Under the pieces are notes generated by a model. That model made no database searches. It saw nothing but the letters and a program-made list of their open reading frames with translations, and was not told the DNA's origin. 64,000 nt of DNA from Mycobacterium florentinum (GTDB lineage: Bacteria; Actinomycetota; Actinomycetes; Mycobacteriales; Mycobacteriaceae), in contig NZ_AP022576.1 of NCBI RefSeq assembly GCF_010730355.1, positions 2,604,001-2,668,000 of the forward strand. The letters are read 5' to 3'. Positions 28,627-39,468 of this stretch are shown one piece after another (within the stretch, counting starts at the first letter, position 1; the number at the start of each line of letters is the position of its first letter). The position numbers and the translations under genes are program-made.

Positions 28627-29209
28627 CCTCGTCGGCGGCCTCAGCCTCGGGCTCCGCAGGCGCTTCGGCCTCGGCGGCCGGCTCGGCCGCTTCGGTCGTC
28701 GTCTCCTCCGAGGCGGCTTCCTCGGTTGCAACCTCTTCGGTTGCAACCTCTTCGGCCTCAGCCTCTTCGGCCGGTGCCGCCGCGGCGGCGGGCGCCTCAG
28801 ACTTCTTCGAAGCCTTCACCCGACGCGCGCGGTCGGCCTCGGACGTGACGGTCTTTTCCTGCACCAGCTCGATCACGGCCATCGGGGCGTTGTCGCCCTT
28901 GCGTGCCTCGACCTTGATGATGCGGGTGTATCCACCGTCGCGGTCGGCGAAGAACGGCCCGATCTCCTCGAACAGCTTGTGCACGACGTCCTTGTCGCGG
29001 ATCTTCTTCAGAACCTCTCGACGGTTGTGCAGCGTGCCCTTCTTGGCGTGGGTGATCAGCTTCTCCGCGTAGGGGCGCAATGCCCGCGCCTTCGGCTCGG
29101 TCGTCTTGATCCGGTCGTGCTCGAACAACGACGTGGCCAGGTTGGCCAGCAGAGCCTTCTGGTGCGAAGACGACCCGCCGAGGCGAGGGCCCTTGGTGGG
29201 CTTGGGCAT
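28604..29209 (-). CDS. rplQ: Ribosomal protein L17
   Basis: Large-subunit protein with the conserved core [20 protein letters not shown] and [20 protein letters not shown] (residues 1-120), followed by an acidic Glu/Ala-rich tail of about 75 residues ending DEGDESDDK. Such tails are usual in mycobacterial L17. It follows rpoA with a 60-base gap. Confidence 0.96.
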   Translation of the reverse strand: MPKPTKGPRLGGSSSHQKALLANLATSLFEHDRIKTTEPKARALRPYAEKLITHAKKGTLHNRREVLKKIRDKDVVHKLFEEIGPFFADRDGGYTRIIKVEARKGDNAPMAVIELVQEKTVTSEADRARRVKASKKSEAPAAAAAPAEEAEAEEVATEEVATEEAASEETTTEAAEPAAEAEAPAEPEAEAADEGDESDDK

Positions 29210-29269
29210 TGCGCTATCTCCTAATTGGGGCCGACCCCCGTATCAGGTAGGGCCGGGACGGAATGGGCG

Positions 29270-30340
<1,071 letters not shown>

Positions 30341-30361
30341 CTATTTGATGCCGTTAGGGTT

Positions 30362-30388
30362 TTCTCTCGGGCGGGATGCCCGAGAGAA
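30362..30388 (-). terminator. Perfect hairpin between rpsD and rpoA
   Basis: TTCTCTCGGGC (30362-30372) and its exact complement (30378-30388) form an 11-base stem with a 5-base loop. It lies inside the ribosomal operon, between rpsD and rpoA. There is no T-tract after it in the direction of transcription, so partial termination, RNA processing or mRNA stabilisation are all possible. Confidence 0.5.
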
Positions 30389-30399
30389 GTCTGGGCCCG

Positions 30400-31005
30400 T
30401 TACTTCGAGTAGTACTCGACGATCAGCTGCTCGGTGAGTGGCACGTCGATCTGTGCCCGCTCGGGCAGCTGGTGGATCAGGATGCGCTGACGCTCCCCCA
30501 CCACCTGCAGCCAGCTCGGGATCGGACGGTCGCCCGCCGTCTCCCGCGCGATCTGGAAAGGCACGGTGTTCAGCGACCCGTCCCGCACGTCGATGATGTC
30601 GTACTGCGACACCCGGTAGCTGGGGACGTTGACGTGCACGCCGTTGACGCTGAAGTGCCCGTGGCTGACCAGCTGGCGGGCCATCCGGCGGGTCCGCGCC
30701 AGCCCGGCGCGGTACACGACGTTGTCCAGCCGGCTCTCGAGGATCTTGAGCAGCTCCTCACCGGTCTTGCCGGTCTGCCGCACGGCCTCTTCGTAGTAGC
30801 GACGGAACTGCTTCTCCATCACGCCGTAGGTGAAGCGAGCCTTCTGCTTCTCCTGGAGCTGCAGCAGGTATTCGCTTTCCTTGATGCGCGCGCGGCCGTG
30901 CTGGCCGGGCGGGTAGGGACGCTTCTCGAAGGCCTGGTCGCCACCGACGAGGTCGGTGCGCAGCCGGCGCGACTTGCGAGTGATGGGTCCGGTGTAACGA
31001 GCCAT
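30400..31005 (-). CDS. rpsD: Ribosomal protein S4
   Basis: 201-residue small-subunit assembly protein: MARYTGPITRKSRRL at the start, the S4 RNA-binding domain around ESRLDNVVYRAGLARTRRMA and SHGHFSVNGVHVNVPSY, ending EYYSK. No CxxC zinc motif is present at the N-terminus, as in the zinc-independent form. The ATG has GGAGGA upstream, inside the gap after rpsK. Confidence 0.97.
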   Translation of the reverse strand: MARYTGPITRKSRRLRTDLVGGDQAFEKRPYPPGQHGRARIKESEYLLQLQEKQKARFTYGVMEKQFRRYYEEAVRQTGKTGEELLKILESRLDNVVYRAGLARTRRMARQLVSHGHFSVNGVHVNVPSYRVSQYDIIDVRDGSLNTVPFQIARETAGDRPIPSWLQVVGERQRILIHQLPERAQIDVPLTEQLIVEYYSK

Positions 31006-31015
31006 GATTGTCCTC

Positions 31016-31435
31016 CTAGACCCTGCGTCGCTTGGGCGGGCGGCAGCCGTTGTGCGGCTGGGGGGTGACGTCGGAGATCGCGCCGACCTCCAGGCCCGCG
31101 GCCTGCAGCGAACGGATCGCGGTCTCCCGGCCCGAGCCCGGGCCCTTCACGAACACGTCGACCTTGCGCACGCCGTGCTCCTGGGCCTTGCGCGCCGCGT
31201 TCTCGGCGGCGAGCTGCGCGGCGAACGGGGTCGATTTCCGCGAGCCCTTGAAACCGACGTGGCCCGACGACGCCCAGGCAATGACGTTGCCCTGCGGGTC
31301 GGTGATGCTCACGATCGTGTTGTTGAAGGTGCTCTTGATGTGCGCGGCGCCGTGCGGGATGTTCTTCTTTTCGCGCTTGCGGGTCTTCTGCCCCTTCTTG
31401 GGCGCGGCGGCTGCTGCCTTCTTGGCGGGTGGCAT
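31016..31435 (-). CDS. rpsK: Ribosomal protein S11
   Basis: 139-residue small-subunit platform protein: a Lys/Ala-rich N-terminus, then [39 protein letters not shown], and the C-terminal [20 protein letters not shown]. Between rpsM and rpsD in conserved order; the rpsM stop lies three bases upstream of its start. Confidence 0.97.
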   Translation of the reverse strand: MPPAKKAAAAAPKKGQKTRKREKKNIPHGAAHIKSTFNNTIVSITDPQGNVIAWASSGHVGFKGSRKSTPFAAQLAAENAARKAQEHGVRKVDVFVKGPGSGRETAIRSLQAAGLEVGAISDVTPQPHNGCRPPKRRRV

Positions 31436-31438
31436 GGG

Positions 31439-31813
31439 TTACCTGGCCTTCTTCTTGCCGGCGATGGTGCGCTTGGGGCCCTTGCGGGTACGCGCGTTGG
31501 TCTTGGTGCGCTGGCCACGCACCGGAAGGCCGCGGCGGTGCCGCAGACCCTGGTAGCAGCCGATCTCGATCTTGCGGCGGATGTCTGCCTGGACCTCGCG
31601 GCGCAGGTCACCCTCGACCTTGAGGTTGGCCTCGATGTAGTCGCGCAGGTGGGTCAGCTGGTCGTCGGTGAGGTCTCTGGTGCGCAGATTCCGGTCGATG
31701 CCGGTCGCTTCCAGGATCTCGTTGGAGCGGGTTCGGCCAATGCCGAAGATGTACGTCAGCGCGATCTCCATCCGCTTGTCACGCGGCAGATCGACGCCTA
31801 CTAGTCGAGCCAT
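31439..31813 (-). CDS. rpsM: Ribosomal protein S13
   Basis: 124-residue small-subunit head protein: [20 protein letters not shown], then [20 protein letters not shown] and the basic tail [13 protein letters not shown] that contacts tRNA and S19. First gene after a 200-base gap downstream of rpmJ. Confidence 0.97.
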   Translation of the reverse strand: MARLVGVDLPRDKRMEIALTYIFGIGRTRSNEILEATGIDRNLRTRDLTDDQLTHLRDYIEANLKVEGDLRREVQADIRRKIEIGCYQGLRHRRGLPVRGQRTKTNARTRKGPKRTIAGKKKAR

Positions 31814-32013
31814 AGGTGGCGTTTCCTCTTTTTCTAGGCGGAGGTCTGTTCCCAGGCCGTTCCCGGTGTGATCGGGGCCCGGCCTCCGACCGGGCGTGGA
31901 TGAGCGGCGTACCCGCTCAGTGGTGCTGGGAGGTCATCATTTAGTTGTCAGTGGGCTGCGGGGTCCATGGCGGCGACCCGCTACGCCCGGCTACGCCGCG
32001 CTGGCGATCGCCG
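31814..32013 (-). other. Intergenic region rpmJ-rpsM
   Basis: This 200-base gap is unusual, since rpmJ and rpsM are usually closely linked. No gene is visible. It contains a stem GCCCGG-7-CCGGGC (31877-31895) and another possible stem at gagcgg-cgtac-ccgctc near 31900-31920. It may hold an internal promoter or terminator. Confidence 0.4.
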
Positions 32014-32127
32014 CTAGCCCTGGCGCTGCTTGTGGCGCGGATCTGAGCAGATCACCATGACCCGCCCATGCCGACGGATCACCCTGCACTTGTCGCAAAT
32101 CGGCTTCACGCTGGGGTTGACCTTCAC
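32014..32127 (-). CDS. rpmJ: Ribosomal protein L36
   Basis: A 37-residue frame starting at GTG 32127: [20 protein letters not shown], then [17 protein letters not shown]. The C-x2-C-x12-C-x4-H pattern is the zinc-binding motif of L36 (C+ form). It is too short for many gene callers. It lies 33 bases downstream of infA. Confidence 0.95.
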
Positions 32128-32160
32128 GGCTTTTCGATCCTGTTCTCGTCTGTTGGTTGG

Positions 32161-32382
32161 TTACTTGTACCGGTACACGATGCGGCCCCGGGACAGGTCG
32201 TAGGGAGACAGCTCCACCACCACCCGGTCCTCGGGCAGGATGCGGATGTAGTGCTGCCGCATCTTGCCGCTGATGTGGGCAAGCACCTTGTGACCGTTCT
32301 CTAGCTCAATGCGGAACATCGCATTGGGCAGCGGCTCGACCACCCGGCCCTCGACCTCGATGGCGCCGTCCTTCTTGGCCAT
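32161..32382 (-). CDS. infA: Translation initiation factor IF-1
   Basis: 73-residue S1-fold protein beginning [20 protein letters not shown] and ending [13 protein letters not shown]. It binds the ribosomal A site during initiation. First gene of the minus-strand cluster infA-rpmJ-rpsM-rpsK-rpsD-rpoA-rplQ-truA. Confidence 0.97.
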
Positions 32383-32641
32383 AACTACTCGTCAAATCCT
32401 CGTCGTTTAGTTTCGTTGTCTGCTGCGCCAACAACGGCACAGCATTCACACCGACTTTCCGAACGTGAGCCGGTGACAGGAAATTCCTAGGGAACGGACA
32501 CACAAAAAAGCCGGCGCGAAAGATGCACCGTCGGTCCATGGTACCCGTTTGTACGGCGTGGCCAAAATCCGTGATCGAAGCGCTCCCGGGCGGCCACCTC
32601 GACCCGCCACACCGCACCTGACAAGCGCATACTTGACCCCA
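32383..32641. promoter_or_regulatory. Divergent promoter region infA / response-regulator gene
   Basis: A 259-base gap that must drive the ribosomal cluster leftward and the two-component genes rightward. On the plus side CATACT lies eight bases before the ATG at 32642, a possible leaderless -10. No clear consensus could be assigned for infA. An open frame into the gap has no ribosome-binding site or conservation evidence. Confidence 0.4.
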
Positions 32642-34324
32642 ATGACAAACCCCCCACGTCACCTTGATGGTGCCGCGCAGTCCCGCAAACCGGTGATACT
32701 GACCGTCGACGACGATCCCGCGGTATCCCGCGCTGTGGCCCGGGACCTGCGGCGCAAATACGGCGAGGATCACCGCATCGTGCGCGCGGAGTCGGGTCCC
32801 GAGGCGTTGGAAACTCTCAAGCAGCTCAAACTGCGCGGCGAAACGGTCGCGACGATCGTCGCCGACTACCGGATGCCGCAGATGACGGGCATCGAATTCC
32901 TCGAGCAGGCGATGGACCTGTACCCAGTGGCCCGCCGGATCCTGCTGACCGCCTACGCCGACACGCACGCCGCGATCGACGCGATCAACGTCGTCGACCT
33001 CGACCACTACCTGCTCAAGCCGTGGGATCCCCCGGAGGAGAAGCTCTACCCCGTCATCGACGCGCTGCTGGAAGCCTGGCGCGCGGCGCCCGAACACGCC
33101 ATTCCGCACACCAAGGTCATCGGGCACCGCTGGTCGGCGCGGTCCTGGGAGGTTCGTGACTTCCTGGCCCGCAACGGGCTTCACTACAACTGGTTCATGG
33201 CCGACGAACCCGTGGGCGAGCAGCTGCTCAAGGCCGCCGGCGAGGACGGACTACGGCTGCCGGTCGTCATCACCCAACACGGCGACCCGCTGGTGGAGCC
33301 CTCCGACGCCGAACTGGCCGACACACTGGGCCTGTCCACCCAGCTGTCCCAGGACTTCTACGACCTGATCGTGATCGGCGGCGGGCCCGCAGGCCTGGCG
33401 GCCGCCGTCTACGGCGCCTCCGAGGGGCTGCGCACGGTGCTCATCGAAAGCACCGCGACCGGCGGCCAGGCCGGCCAAAGCTCCCGGATCGAGAACTACC
33501 TCGGTTTCCCGGACGGGGTGTCGGGTGGCCAGCTCGCCCAGCGGGCGCGCCTGCAGGCCGAGAAGTTCGGCGCCGAGCTGATCACCGCCCGCACGGCGAC
33601 CGCGCTGGAGATCAACGGGCCGAAGCGCACGGTGCGGTTCGCCGACGGCGGTTCGGTCGACGCGCACGCGGTCATCCTGGCCACCGGTGTGTCCTACCGG
33701 CAGCTGGACGCGACCGGCTGCACCGAGCTGACCGGCCGCGGCGTCTACTACGGCGCCACGACCTTCGCCTCGGACTGCGAAGACGAAGAGATCTACGTGA
33801 TCGGCGGGGCCAACTCGGCCGGCCAGGCGGCCATGCACCTGTCGAAGACGGCCAAATCGGTGACCATCTTGGTGCGCGCTCCGTCGCTGGAGGCGTCGAT
33901 GTCGTACTACCTGATCCAGCAGATCGAGCGGAACCCCAAGATCACCGTCCGCACCTGCACGGAAGTCGAGTGCGCCATCGGCGACGAGCACCTCGAGAAG
34001 CTGACCCTGCTCGACAACCGAACCGGCGAGAGCGAAGACGTCAGCTGCGCGCGGATGTTCATCTTCATCGGGGCCGCCCCGCGCACCGACTGGCTGGACG
34101 GAGTGGTCGCCCGCGACGACCACGGATTCATCCTCACCGGCCCGGACCTGCGCAACGTGTGCGGCTGGACGCTGGACCGGCCGCCGCATCACCTGGAAAC
34201 CAGCGTGCCGGGGGTGTTCGCCACCGGCGACGTCCGCTCCACCTCCGCCAAGCGGGTCGCGGCCGCCGTCGGCGAGGGGTCGATGGCCGTGATGCTGGTC
34301 CACCGCTACCTTGCCGAGTCGTAG
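32642..34324 (+). CDS. Response regulator fused to thioredoxin-reductase-like flavoprotein
   Basis: 560-residue fusion. Residues about 16-140 are a receiver domain: acidic pocket VDDD, phospho-acceptor Asp75 in IVADYRMPQMTG, conserved Thr in LLTAYAD and Lys in LLKPW. About 155-225 resembles a glutaredoxin-like fold (VIGHRWSARSWEVRDFLARN) without CxxC. From about 240 on is a thioredoxin-reductase-like part with FAD site (GGGPAGLAAAVYGAS) and NAD(P)H site (GGANSAGQAAMHLS). The redox CxxC is replaced by ASDC, so only one Cys remains and classic thioredoxin reduction is unlikely. The ATG at 32642 begins just before the receiver. The kinase gene follows 14 bases downstream. The output may be flavoprotein activity controlled by phosphorylation. 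Confidence 0.85.
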   Translation: MTNPPRHLDGAAQSRKPVILTVDDDPAVSRAVARDLRRKYGEDHRIVRAESGPEALETLKQLKLRGETVATIVADYRMPQMTGIEFLEQAMDLYPVARRILLTAYADTHAAIDAINVVDLDHYLLKPWDPPEEKLYPVIDALLEAWRAAPEHAIPHTKVIGHRWSARSWEVRDFLARNGLHYNWFMADEPVGEQLLKAAGEDGLRLPVVITQHGDPLVEPSDAELADTLGLSTQLSQDFYDLIVIGGGPAGLAAAVYGASEGLRTVLIESTATGGQAGQSSRIENYLGFPDGVSGGQLAQRARLQAEKFGAELITARTATALEINGPKRTVRFADGGSVDAHAVILATGVSYRQLDATGCTELTGRGVYYGATTFASDCEDEEIYVIGGANSAGQAAMHLSKTAKSVTILVRAPSLEASMSYYLIQQIERNPKITVRTCTEVECAIGDEHLEKLTLLDNRTGESEDVSCARMFIFIGAAPRTDWLDGVVARDDHGFILTGPDLRNVCGWTLDRPPHHLETSVPGVFATGDVRSTSAKRVAAAVGEGSMAVMLVHRYLAES

Positions 34325-34338
34325 AAGGGTCGCACATC

Positions 34339-35865
34339 ATGACCGCCAAAACGCCGTGTGAGCCCGACGAGCTGCGCAGCCTGTTCCTGTTCGAGGCCCT
34401 GACCGACGATCAGCTCGCGGTGTTGTGCGCCAACGGCCACATCGAGAACTATCAGCCGCAACCGATCTGCGTCGAAGGCGAACCGGCGACCTGCTTCTAC
34501 GTGCTGATCGAGGGCGAGCTGACGATGTCCAAGCTTTCCGGCGGTCAGGACATCGAAACCAACCGCACCTCGCAGCGCGGCGTGTATTGCGGCGCCTGGC
34601 GGGCGTTCACCGGTGGGAAGCAGAAGACCTACGACGCCTCGGTCCACGTGACCAAGCCGTCGCGCTTCTTCGTGATGGACGCGCCCATCTTCGCCCAGTT
34701 CATGCGCGACCAGTTCCCGATGGCGGTGCACCTGCTCGACGGCATCGCCGTCGGTACCGACCGGACCCGCCGGATCATCGACAACCGGGAGAAGCTGCTG
34801 GCCCTGGGCCGGCTGTCGGCGGGGCTGACCCACCAGCTCAACAACCCGGCCGCGGCGATCTCGCGGGCCGCGGCGGATCTGCGTGAACGCGTGGCCAACA
34901 TGCGCCACAAGCTGGCGATGCTCGCCGACGGCACCATCACGCCCGAGGCGTTGAGCGCCCTGGTCAAGCTGCAGGAGCGGGTCGCCGAGCAGGTCGCCAA
35001 GTCGTCGACGCAGCACCTCACCGCACTCGAGACCTCCGACCGCGAGGACGCCGTCGGCGACTGGCTGGAGGACCACGGCATCGAGGGCGGGTGGGACATC
35101 GCGCCGACCTTCGTCGAGGGTGGCATCGATACCGATGCGCTGGAACGGATTTCGGCGGTCGCCGAGGAGCTCGAGACGGCCTCGCTGGAGCAGGCGATCC
35201 GATGGATCAACTACACCATCGAGAGCGAGCTGTTGATGAACCAGATTCTGGAAGCCAGCAAACGGATTTCGGCGCTGGTCGCCGATGCCAAGCAGTACTC
35301 GCAAATGGATCGGGCGCCATTCCAGGTGGCCAACGTGCACGACTTGCTCTACAGCACCCTGGTGATGTTTGCCGACCGGTTGACCAAGGACGCGGGCAAG
35401 GACGCCAGCAAGGACGCCAAAGCGATTACCGTGGTGAAGGACTTCGACAAGTCGCTTCCCGAAATCCCTTGCTACCCAGCCGATCTCAACCAGGTGTGGA
35501 CCAACATCATCGACAATGCGATCGCCGCGATGCGCGATACGGGTGGCACCCTGACCGTGCGCACCTGCCGGTACGGCGAGAACATGGCCCGGATCGAAAT
35601 CTGCGACACCGGGCCGGGCGTTCCCGCGGATATCCGCGAGCACATCTTCGAGCCGTTCTTCACCACCAAACCGTTCGGGGAAGGCACCGGCCTCGGGCTG
35701 GATCTCGCGTTCAACATCGTCGTCAAGAAGCATCGCGGGGATCTGCGGGTGGAATCGGTCCCCGGCGACACCCGGTTCATCGTGCTGCTGCCCCTGGAGA
35801 AACCGCCCGTCGCCGACGTCGCCGCCGTCGATGACGACGAAGTGGACGACGCCGACCCGGAATAG
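34339..35865 (+). CDS. Histidine kinase with cNMP-binding-like sensor domain
   Basis: 508-residue cytoplasmic kinase with no membrane helix. Residues about 12-135 have the cyclic-nucleotide-binding fold (LFLFEALTDDQLAVL, CVEGEPATCFYVLIEGELTM), but the phosphate-binding cassette is not canonical, so another ligand is possible. His165 in RLSAGLTHQLNNPAAAI is the phospho-acceptor H-box. The ATPase domain has the N-box NQVWTNIIDNAIAAM, G1 DTGPGVP and G2 GEGTGLGLDL. It is encoded 14 bases after the receiver-flavoprotein fusion, its obvious partner. Chosen start is ATG 34339; the longer open frame runs inside the upstream gene. Confidence 0.88.
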   Translation: MTAKTPCEPDELRSLFLFEALTDDQLAVLCANGHIENYQPQPICVEGEPATCFYVLIEGELTMSKLSGGQDIETNRTSQRGVYCGAWRAFTGGKQKTYDASVHVTKPSRFFVMDAPIFAQFMRDQFPMAVHLLDGIAVGTDRTRRIIDNREKLLALGRLSAGLTHQLNNPAAAISRAAADLRERVANMRHKLAMLADGTITPEALSALVKLQERVAEQVAKSSTQHLTALETSDREDAVGDWLEDHGIEGGWDIAPTFVEGGIDTDALERISAVAEELETASLEQAIRWINYTIESELLMNQILEASKRISALVADAKQYSQMDRAPFQVANVHDLLYSTLVMFADRLTKDAGKDASKDAKAITVVKDFDKSLPEIPCYPADLNQVWTNIIDNAIAAMRDTGGTLTVRTCRYGENMARIEICDTGPGVPADIREHIFEPFFTTKPFGEGTGLGLDLAFNIVVKKHRGDLRVESVPGDTRFIVLLPLEKPPVADVAAVDDDEVDDADPE

Positions 35866-35893
35866 CGCCACCGGCGGCCGGGTTAGAGACGGC

Positions 35894-36745
35894 ATGACCG
35901 ATGCAGCTGCAAGCAAGCCCAATCTTGGCCGGTTCGGAGTGTTCGGACGCGGCGTAACGCCCCGGCAAGCCAAAGAAATCGAGTCACTCGGCTACGGCGC
36001 CGTGTGGGTGGGTGGTTCCCCGCCCGCCGAGCTGGCGTGGGTGGAGCCAATCCTGGAAGCGACGACCACCTTGCAGGTCGCCACCGGGATCGTGAACATC
36101 TGGACCGCGCCGGCCAAGGACGTGGCCGAGTCGTTCCACCGGATCGACAAGGCCTACCCGAACCGCTTCCTGCTCGGGATCGGCGTTGGCCACCGCGAGA
36201 TGATCACCGATTACCGCAAGCCCTACGACGCGCTCGTCGAGTACCTCGACGCACTCGACGAGTACGGCGTGCCGGCCCATCGCCGGGTGGCGGCGGCCCT
36301 GGGCCCGCGGGTGCTGGGACTCTCGGCGCAACGCAGCGCGGGTGCGCACCCGTATCTGACTACTCCAGAACACACCGCGCACGCCCGCGAGCTGATCGGC
36401 CCCTCGGCGTTTTTGGCGCCCGAGCACAAGGTGGTGCTGACCACCGACGCCGAGCAGGCCCGCGCCGTCGGACGCCAGGCCCTGGACATCTACTTCAACC
36501 TGGCGAACTACCGCAACAACTGGAAGCGGTCGGGTTTCGCCGACGACGAGGTCGTCCGGCCGGGCAGCGACCGCCTGGTCGACGCGGTGGTGGCCTATGG
36601 CACTGTGGACCAGATCGCGGCGCGGCTGAACGAGCACCTCGCCGCCGGTGCCGACCATGTGCCCGTGCAGGTCCTCACCAAAGATGAAAACCTGGTGTCG
36701 GCGCTGGCTGAACTGGCGGGCCCGCTTGGACTGAACCGCTCGTAA
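35894..36745 (+). CDS. LLM-class F420-dependent oxidoreductase (Rv3463-like), copy A
   Basis: 283-residue TIM-barrel flavin/F420 enzyme: KEIESLGYGAVWVGGSPPAE, LQVATGIVNIWTAPAKDVAE, RFLLGIGVGHREMITDYRKP and AQRSAGAHPYLTTPEHT. Reduced F420 is the probable cofactor; substrate unknown. Start ATG 35894. A near-identical paralogue follows 22 bases later, so the two form a tandem pair, probably co-transcribed, upstream of rmlB. Confidence 0.85.
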   Translation: MTDAAASKPNLGRFGVFGRGVTPRQAKEIESLGYGAVWVGGSPPAELAWVEPILEATTTLQVATGIVNIWTAPAKDVAESFHRIDKAYPNRFLLGIGVGHREMITDYRKPYDALVEYLDALDEYGVPAHRRVAAALGPRVLGLSAQRSAGAHPYLTTPEHTAHARELIGPSAFLAPEHKVVLTTDAEQARAVGRQALDIYFNLANYRNNWKRSGFADDEVVRPGSDRLVDAVVAYGTVDQIAARLNEHLAAGADHVPVQVLTKDENLVSALAELAGPLGLNRS

Positions 36746-36767
36746 CCAACCGCGGAGGGGAACCTCG

Positions 36768-37634
36768 TTGAACGACGCCGCATCACTGAAGCCCAACCTC
36801 GGCCGCTACGGCGCCTGGCTGCCCACCCGCTCCGTCACACCCGAACTGGCTGCCGGGATCGAAGCACTCGGATATCCCGCCGCCTGGATCGGCGGATCGC
36901 CGGACGCCGATCTGGCCTGGGTGGAGCCGGCCTTGGCGCAGACCGGCTCGCTGCAGCTGGCCACCGGGATCGTCAACATCTGGACGGCGGCGGCCGCACC
37001 CGTCGCCGAGTCGTTCAAGCGCATCGAAAGTGCTTACCCCGGACGGTTTTTGCTCGGTATCGGAGTGGGCCACCCCGAACACACCCAGGAGTACCTCAAG
37101 CCCTACGCCGCGCTGGTCGGCTACCTCGACGCGCTGGACGACGCTCTGGTGCCGACCAGCCGGCGGGTGCTCGCGGCGCTCGGTCCCAAGGTGTTGGCGC
37201 TGTCCGCGGAACGCAGCGCCGGCGCGCACCCGTACCTGACCACGCCGGAGCACACGGCCCAGGCGCGCGAACAGCTCGGCAACTCGGTGTTCTTGGCCCC
37301 GGAGCACAAGGTGGTGCTGACCACCGACCGCGACAAGGCGCGCGAGGCCGGCCGCCAGCTCGTCCAGCATTACCTGGGGCTGAGCAACTACGTGAACAAC
37401 TGGCGGCGGCTGGGGTTCACCGAGGACGACGTGCGCGCGCCCGGCAGCGACAGGCTGATCGACGCGGTGGTGGCCTACGGCACCCCGGAGGCCATCGTGC
37501 AGCGCCTCAACGAGCACCTCGACGCCGGCGCCGACCACGTAGGCATCCAGGTGCTGGGCGGCTACAACGAGGAGACGCTGCTGCCCTCGCTGCGCGAACT
37601 GGCCGGGCCGCTTGGGCTAACCCCCGCAAGCTGA
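36768..37634 (+). CDS. LLM-class F420-dependent oxidoreductase, copy B
   Basis: 288-residue paralogue of the preceding gene, with the same blocks (GYPAAWIGGSPDADLAWVEP, RFLLGIGVGHPEHTQEYLKP, AERSAGAHPYLTTPEHT) and a longer C-terminus. It starts at TTG, supported by GGAGGGG ten bases upstream. The pair looks like a tandem duplication. A role in envelope metabolism is only suggested by the neighbour rmlB. Confidence 0.85.
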   Translation: MNDAASLKPNLGRYGAWLPTRSVTPELAAGIEALGYPAAWIGGSPDADLAWVEPALAQTGSLQLATGIVNIWTAAAAPVAESFKRIESAYPGRFLLGIGVGHPEHTQEYLKPYAALVGYLDALDDALVPTSRRVLAALGPKVLALSAERSAGAHPYLTTPEHTAQAREQLGNSVFLAPEHKVVLTTDRDKAREAGRQLVQHYLGLSNYVNNWRRLGFTEDDVRAPGSDRLIDAVVAYGTPEAIVQRLNEHLDAGADHVGIQVLGGYNEETLLPSLRELAGPLGLTPAS

Positions 37635-37648
37635 CCGCGGCCCTCGGT

Positions 37649-38656
<1,008 letters not shown>

Positions 38657-38657
38657 G

Positions 38658-39269
38658 ATGGAAGTTCGCGAACTCAAAGTCCCCGGCGCCTGGGAGATCA
38701 CCCCGAAAAAGCACGGCGATTCCCGCGGCATGTTCTTCGAATGGTTCACCGACCACGGCTTCCGGGATTTCGCCGGTCATGCGTTGAATGTCCAACAGGC
38801 CAACTGCTCGGTGTCGGCCGCCGGCGTGCTGCGCGGGCTGCACTTTGCCCAGCTACCGCCCAGCCAGGCCAAATACGTGACCTGCGTGCGGGGCGCGGTG
38901 TTCGACGTCGTGGTCGACATTCGGGTCGGCTCACCGACCTTCGGCCAGTGGGATTCGGTGCTGCTCGACGACGAGGATCGCCGGACGATCTACATCTCCG
39001 AAGGCCTCGGCCACGGTTTTCTTGCACTGCAAGACAATTCGACGGTGATGTACTTGTGCTCGGCGGAATACAGCCCGCAGCGTGAGCACACCATCTGTGC
39101 CACCGACCCGGCCCTGGGCATCGACTGGCCGCTGGTCGACGGCGTCGCCCCGAGTTTGTCCGACCGCGACGCCGCCGCCCCCGGCTTCGACGACGTGCGC
39201 GCGGCCGGTCTGCTGCCCACCTGGGAAGAGGCGCAAAAGTTCCTGGTGGAGCTGCGCAGCGAGGCGTGA
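38658..39269 (+). CDS. rmlC: dTDP-4-dehydrorhamnose 3,5-epimerase
   Basis: 203-residue cupin-type epimerase, third step of dTDP-L-rhamnose synthesis. Markers are ITPKKHGDSRGMFFEWF, the catalytic His in RGLHFAQLPPSQAKYVTC, VDIRVGSPTFGQW and GLGHGFLALQDNSTVMYLCS. Directly coupled to rmlB. Confidence 0.96.
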   Translation: MEVRELKVPGAWEITPKKHGDSRGMFFEWFTDHGFRDFAGHALNVQQANCSVSAAGVLRGLHFAQLPPSQAKYVTCVRGAVFDVVVDIRVGSPTFGQWDSVLLDDEDRRTIYISEGLGHGFLALQDNSTVMYLCSAEYSPQREHTICATDPALGIDWPLVDGVAPSLSDRDAAAPGFDDVRAAGLLPTWEEAQKFLVELRSEA

Positions 39270-39391
39270 CCGATGTCGTCGCGACTAAAGTGGCGCAGGT
39301 CACCGGGGATGTCCGGCCGCTCGGCATGGCCACCTGCCGGTAGCAAAGCGGCAACGTCGGGTTGGCACTAAACCCACGTTTGTCCGAGGTT

Positions 39392-39408
39392 CATCGACTA
39401 CCTTGGGC
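39392..39408 (+). promoter_or_regulatory. Promoter block upstream of acyltransferase 1
   Basis: catcgactaccttgggc contains a TACCTT -10-like hexamer (39399-39404). The same 17-base block with one change recurs at 40631-40647 upstream of acyltransferase 2. The rest of the 199-base gap after rmlC shows no gene. Confidence 0.45.
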
Positions 39409-39468
39409 ATTCCGCGCGGAATCTCTGGCCGGCCGCGCGGGGAGGACAACAGATACGGATTAGCGCGC

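Noticed and set aside
34306..35973. Minus-strand open frame of 555 codons opposite the histidine kinase
   Set aside because: The plus strand encodes all kinase motifs in order. The antisense product is low-complexity with no family match that I can see.
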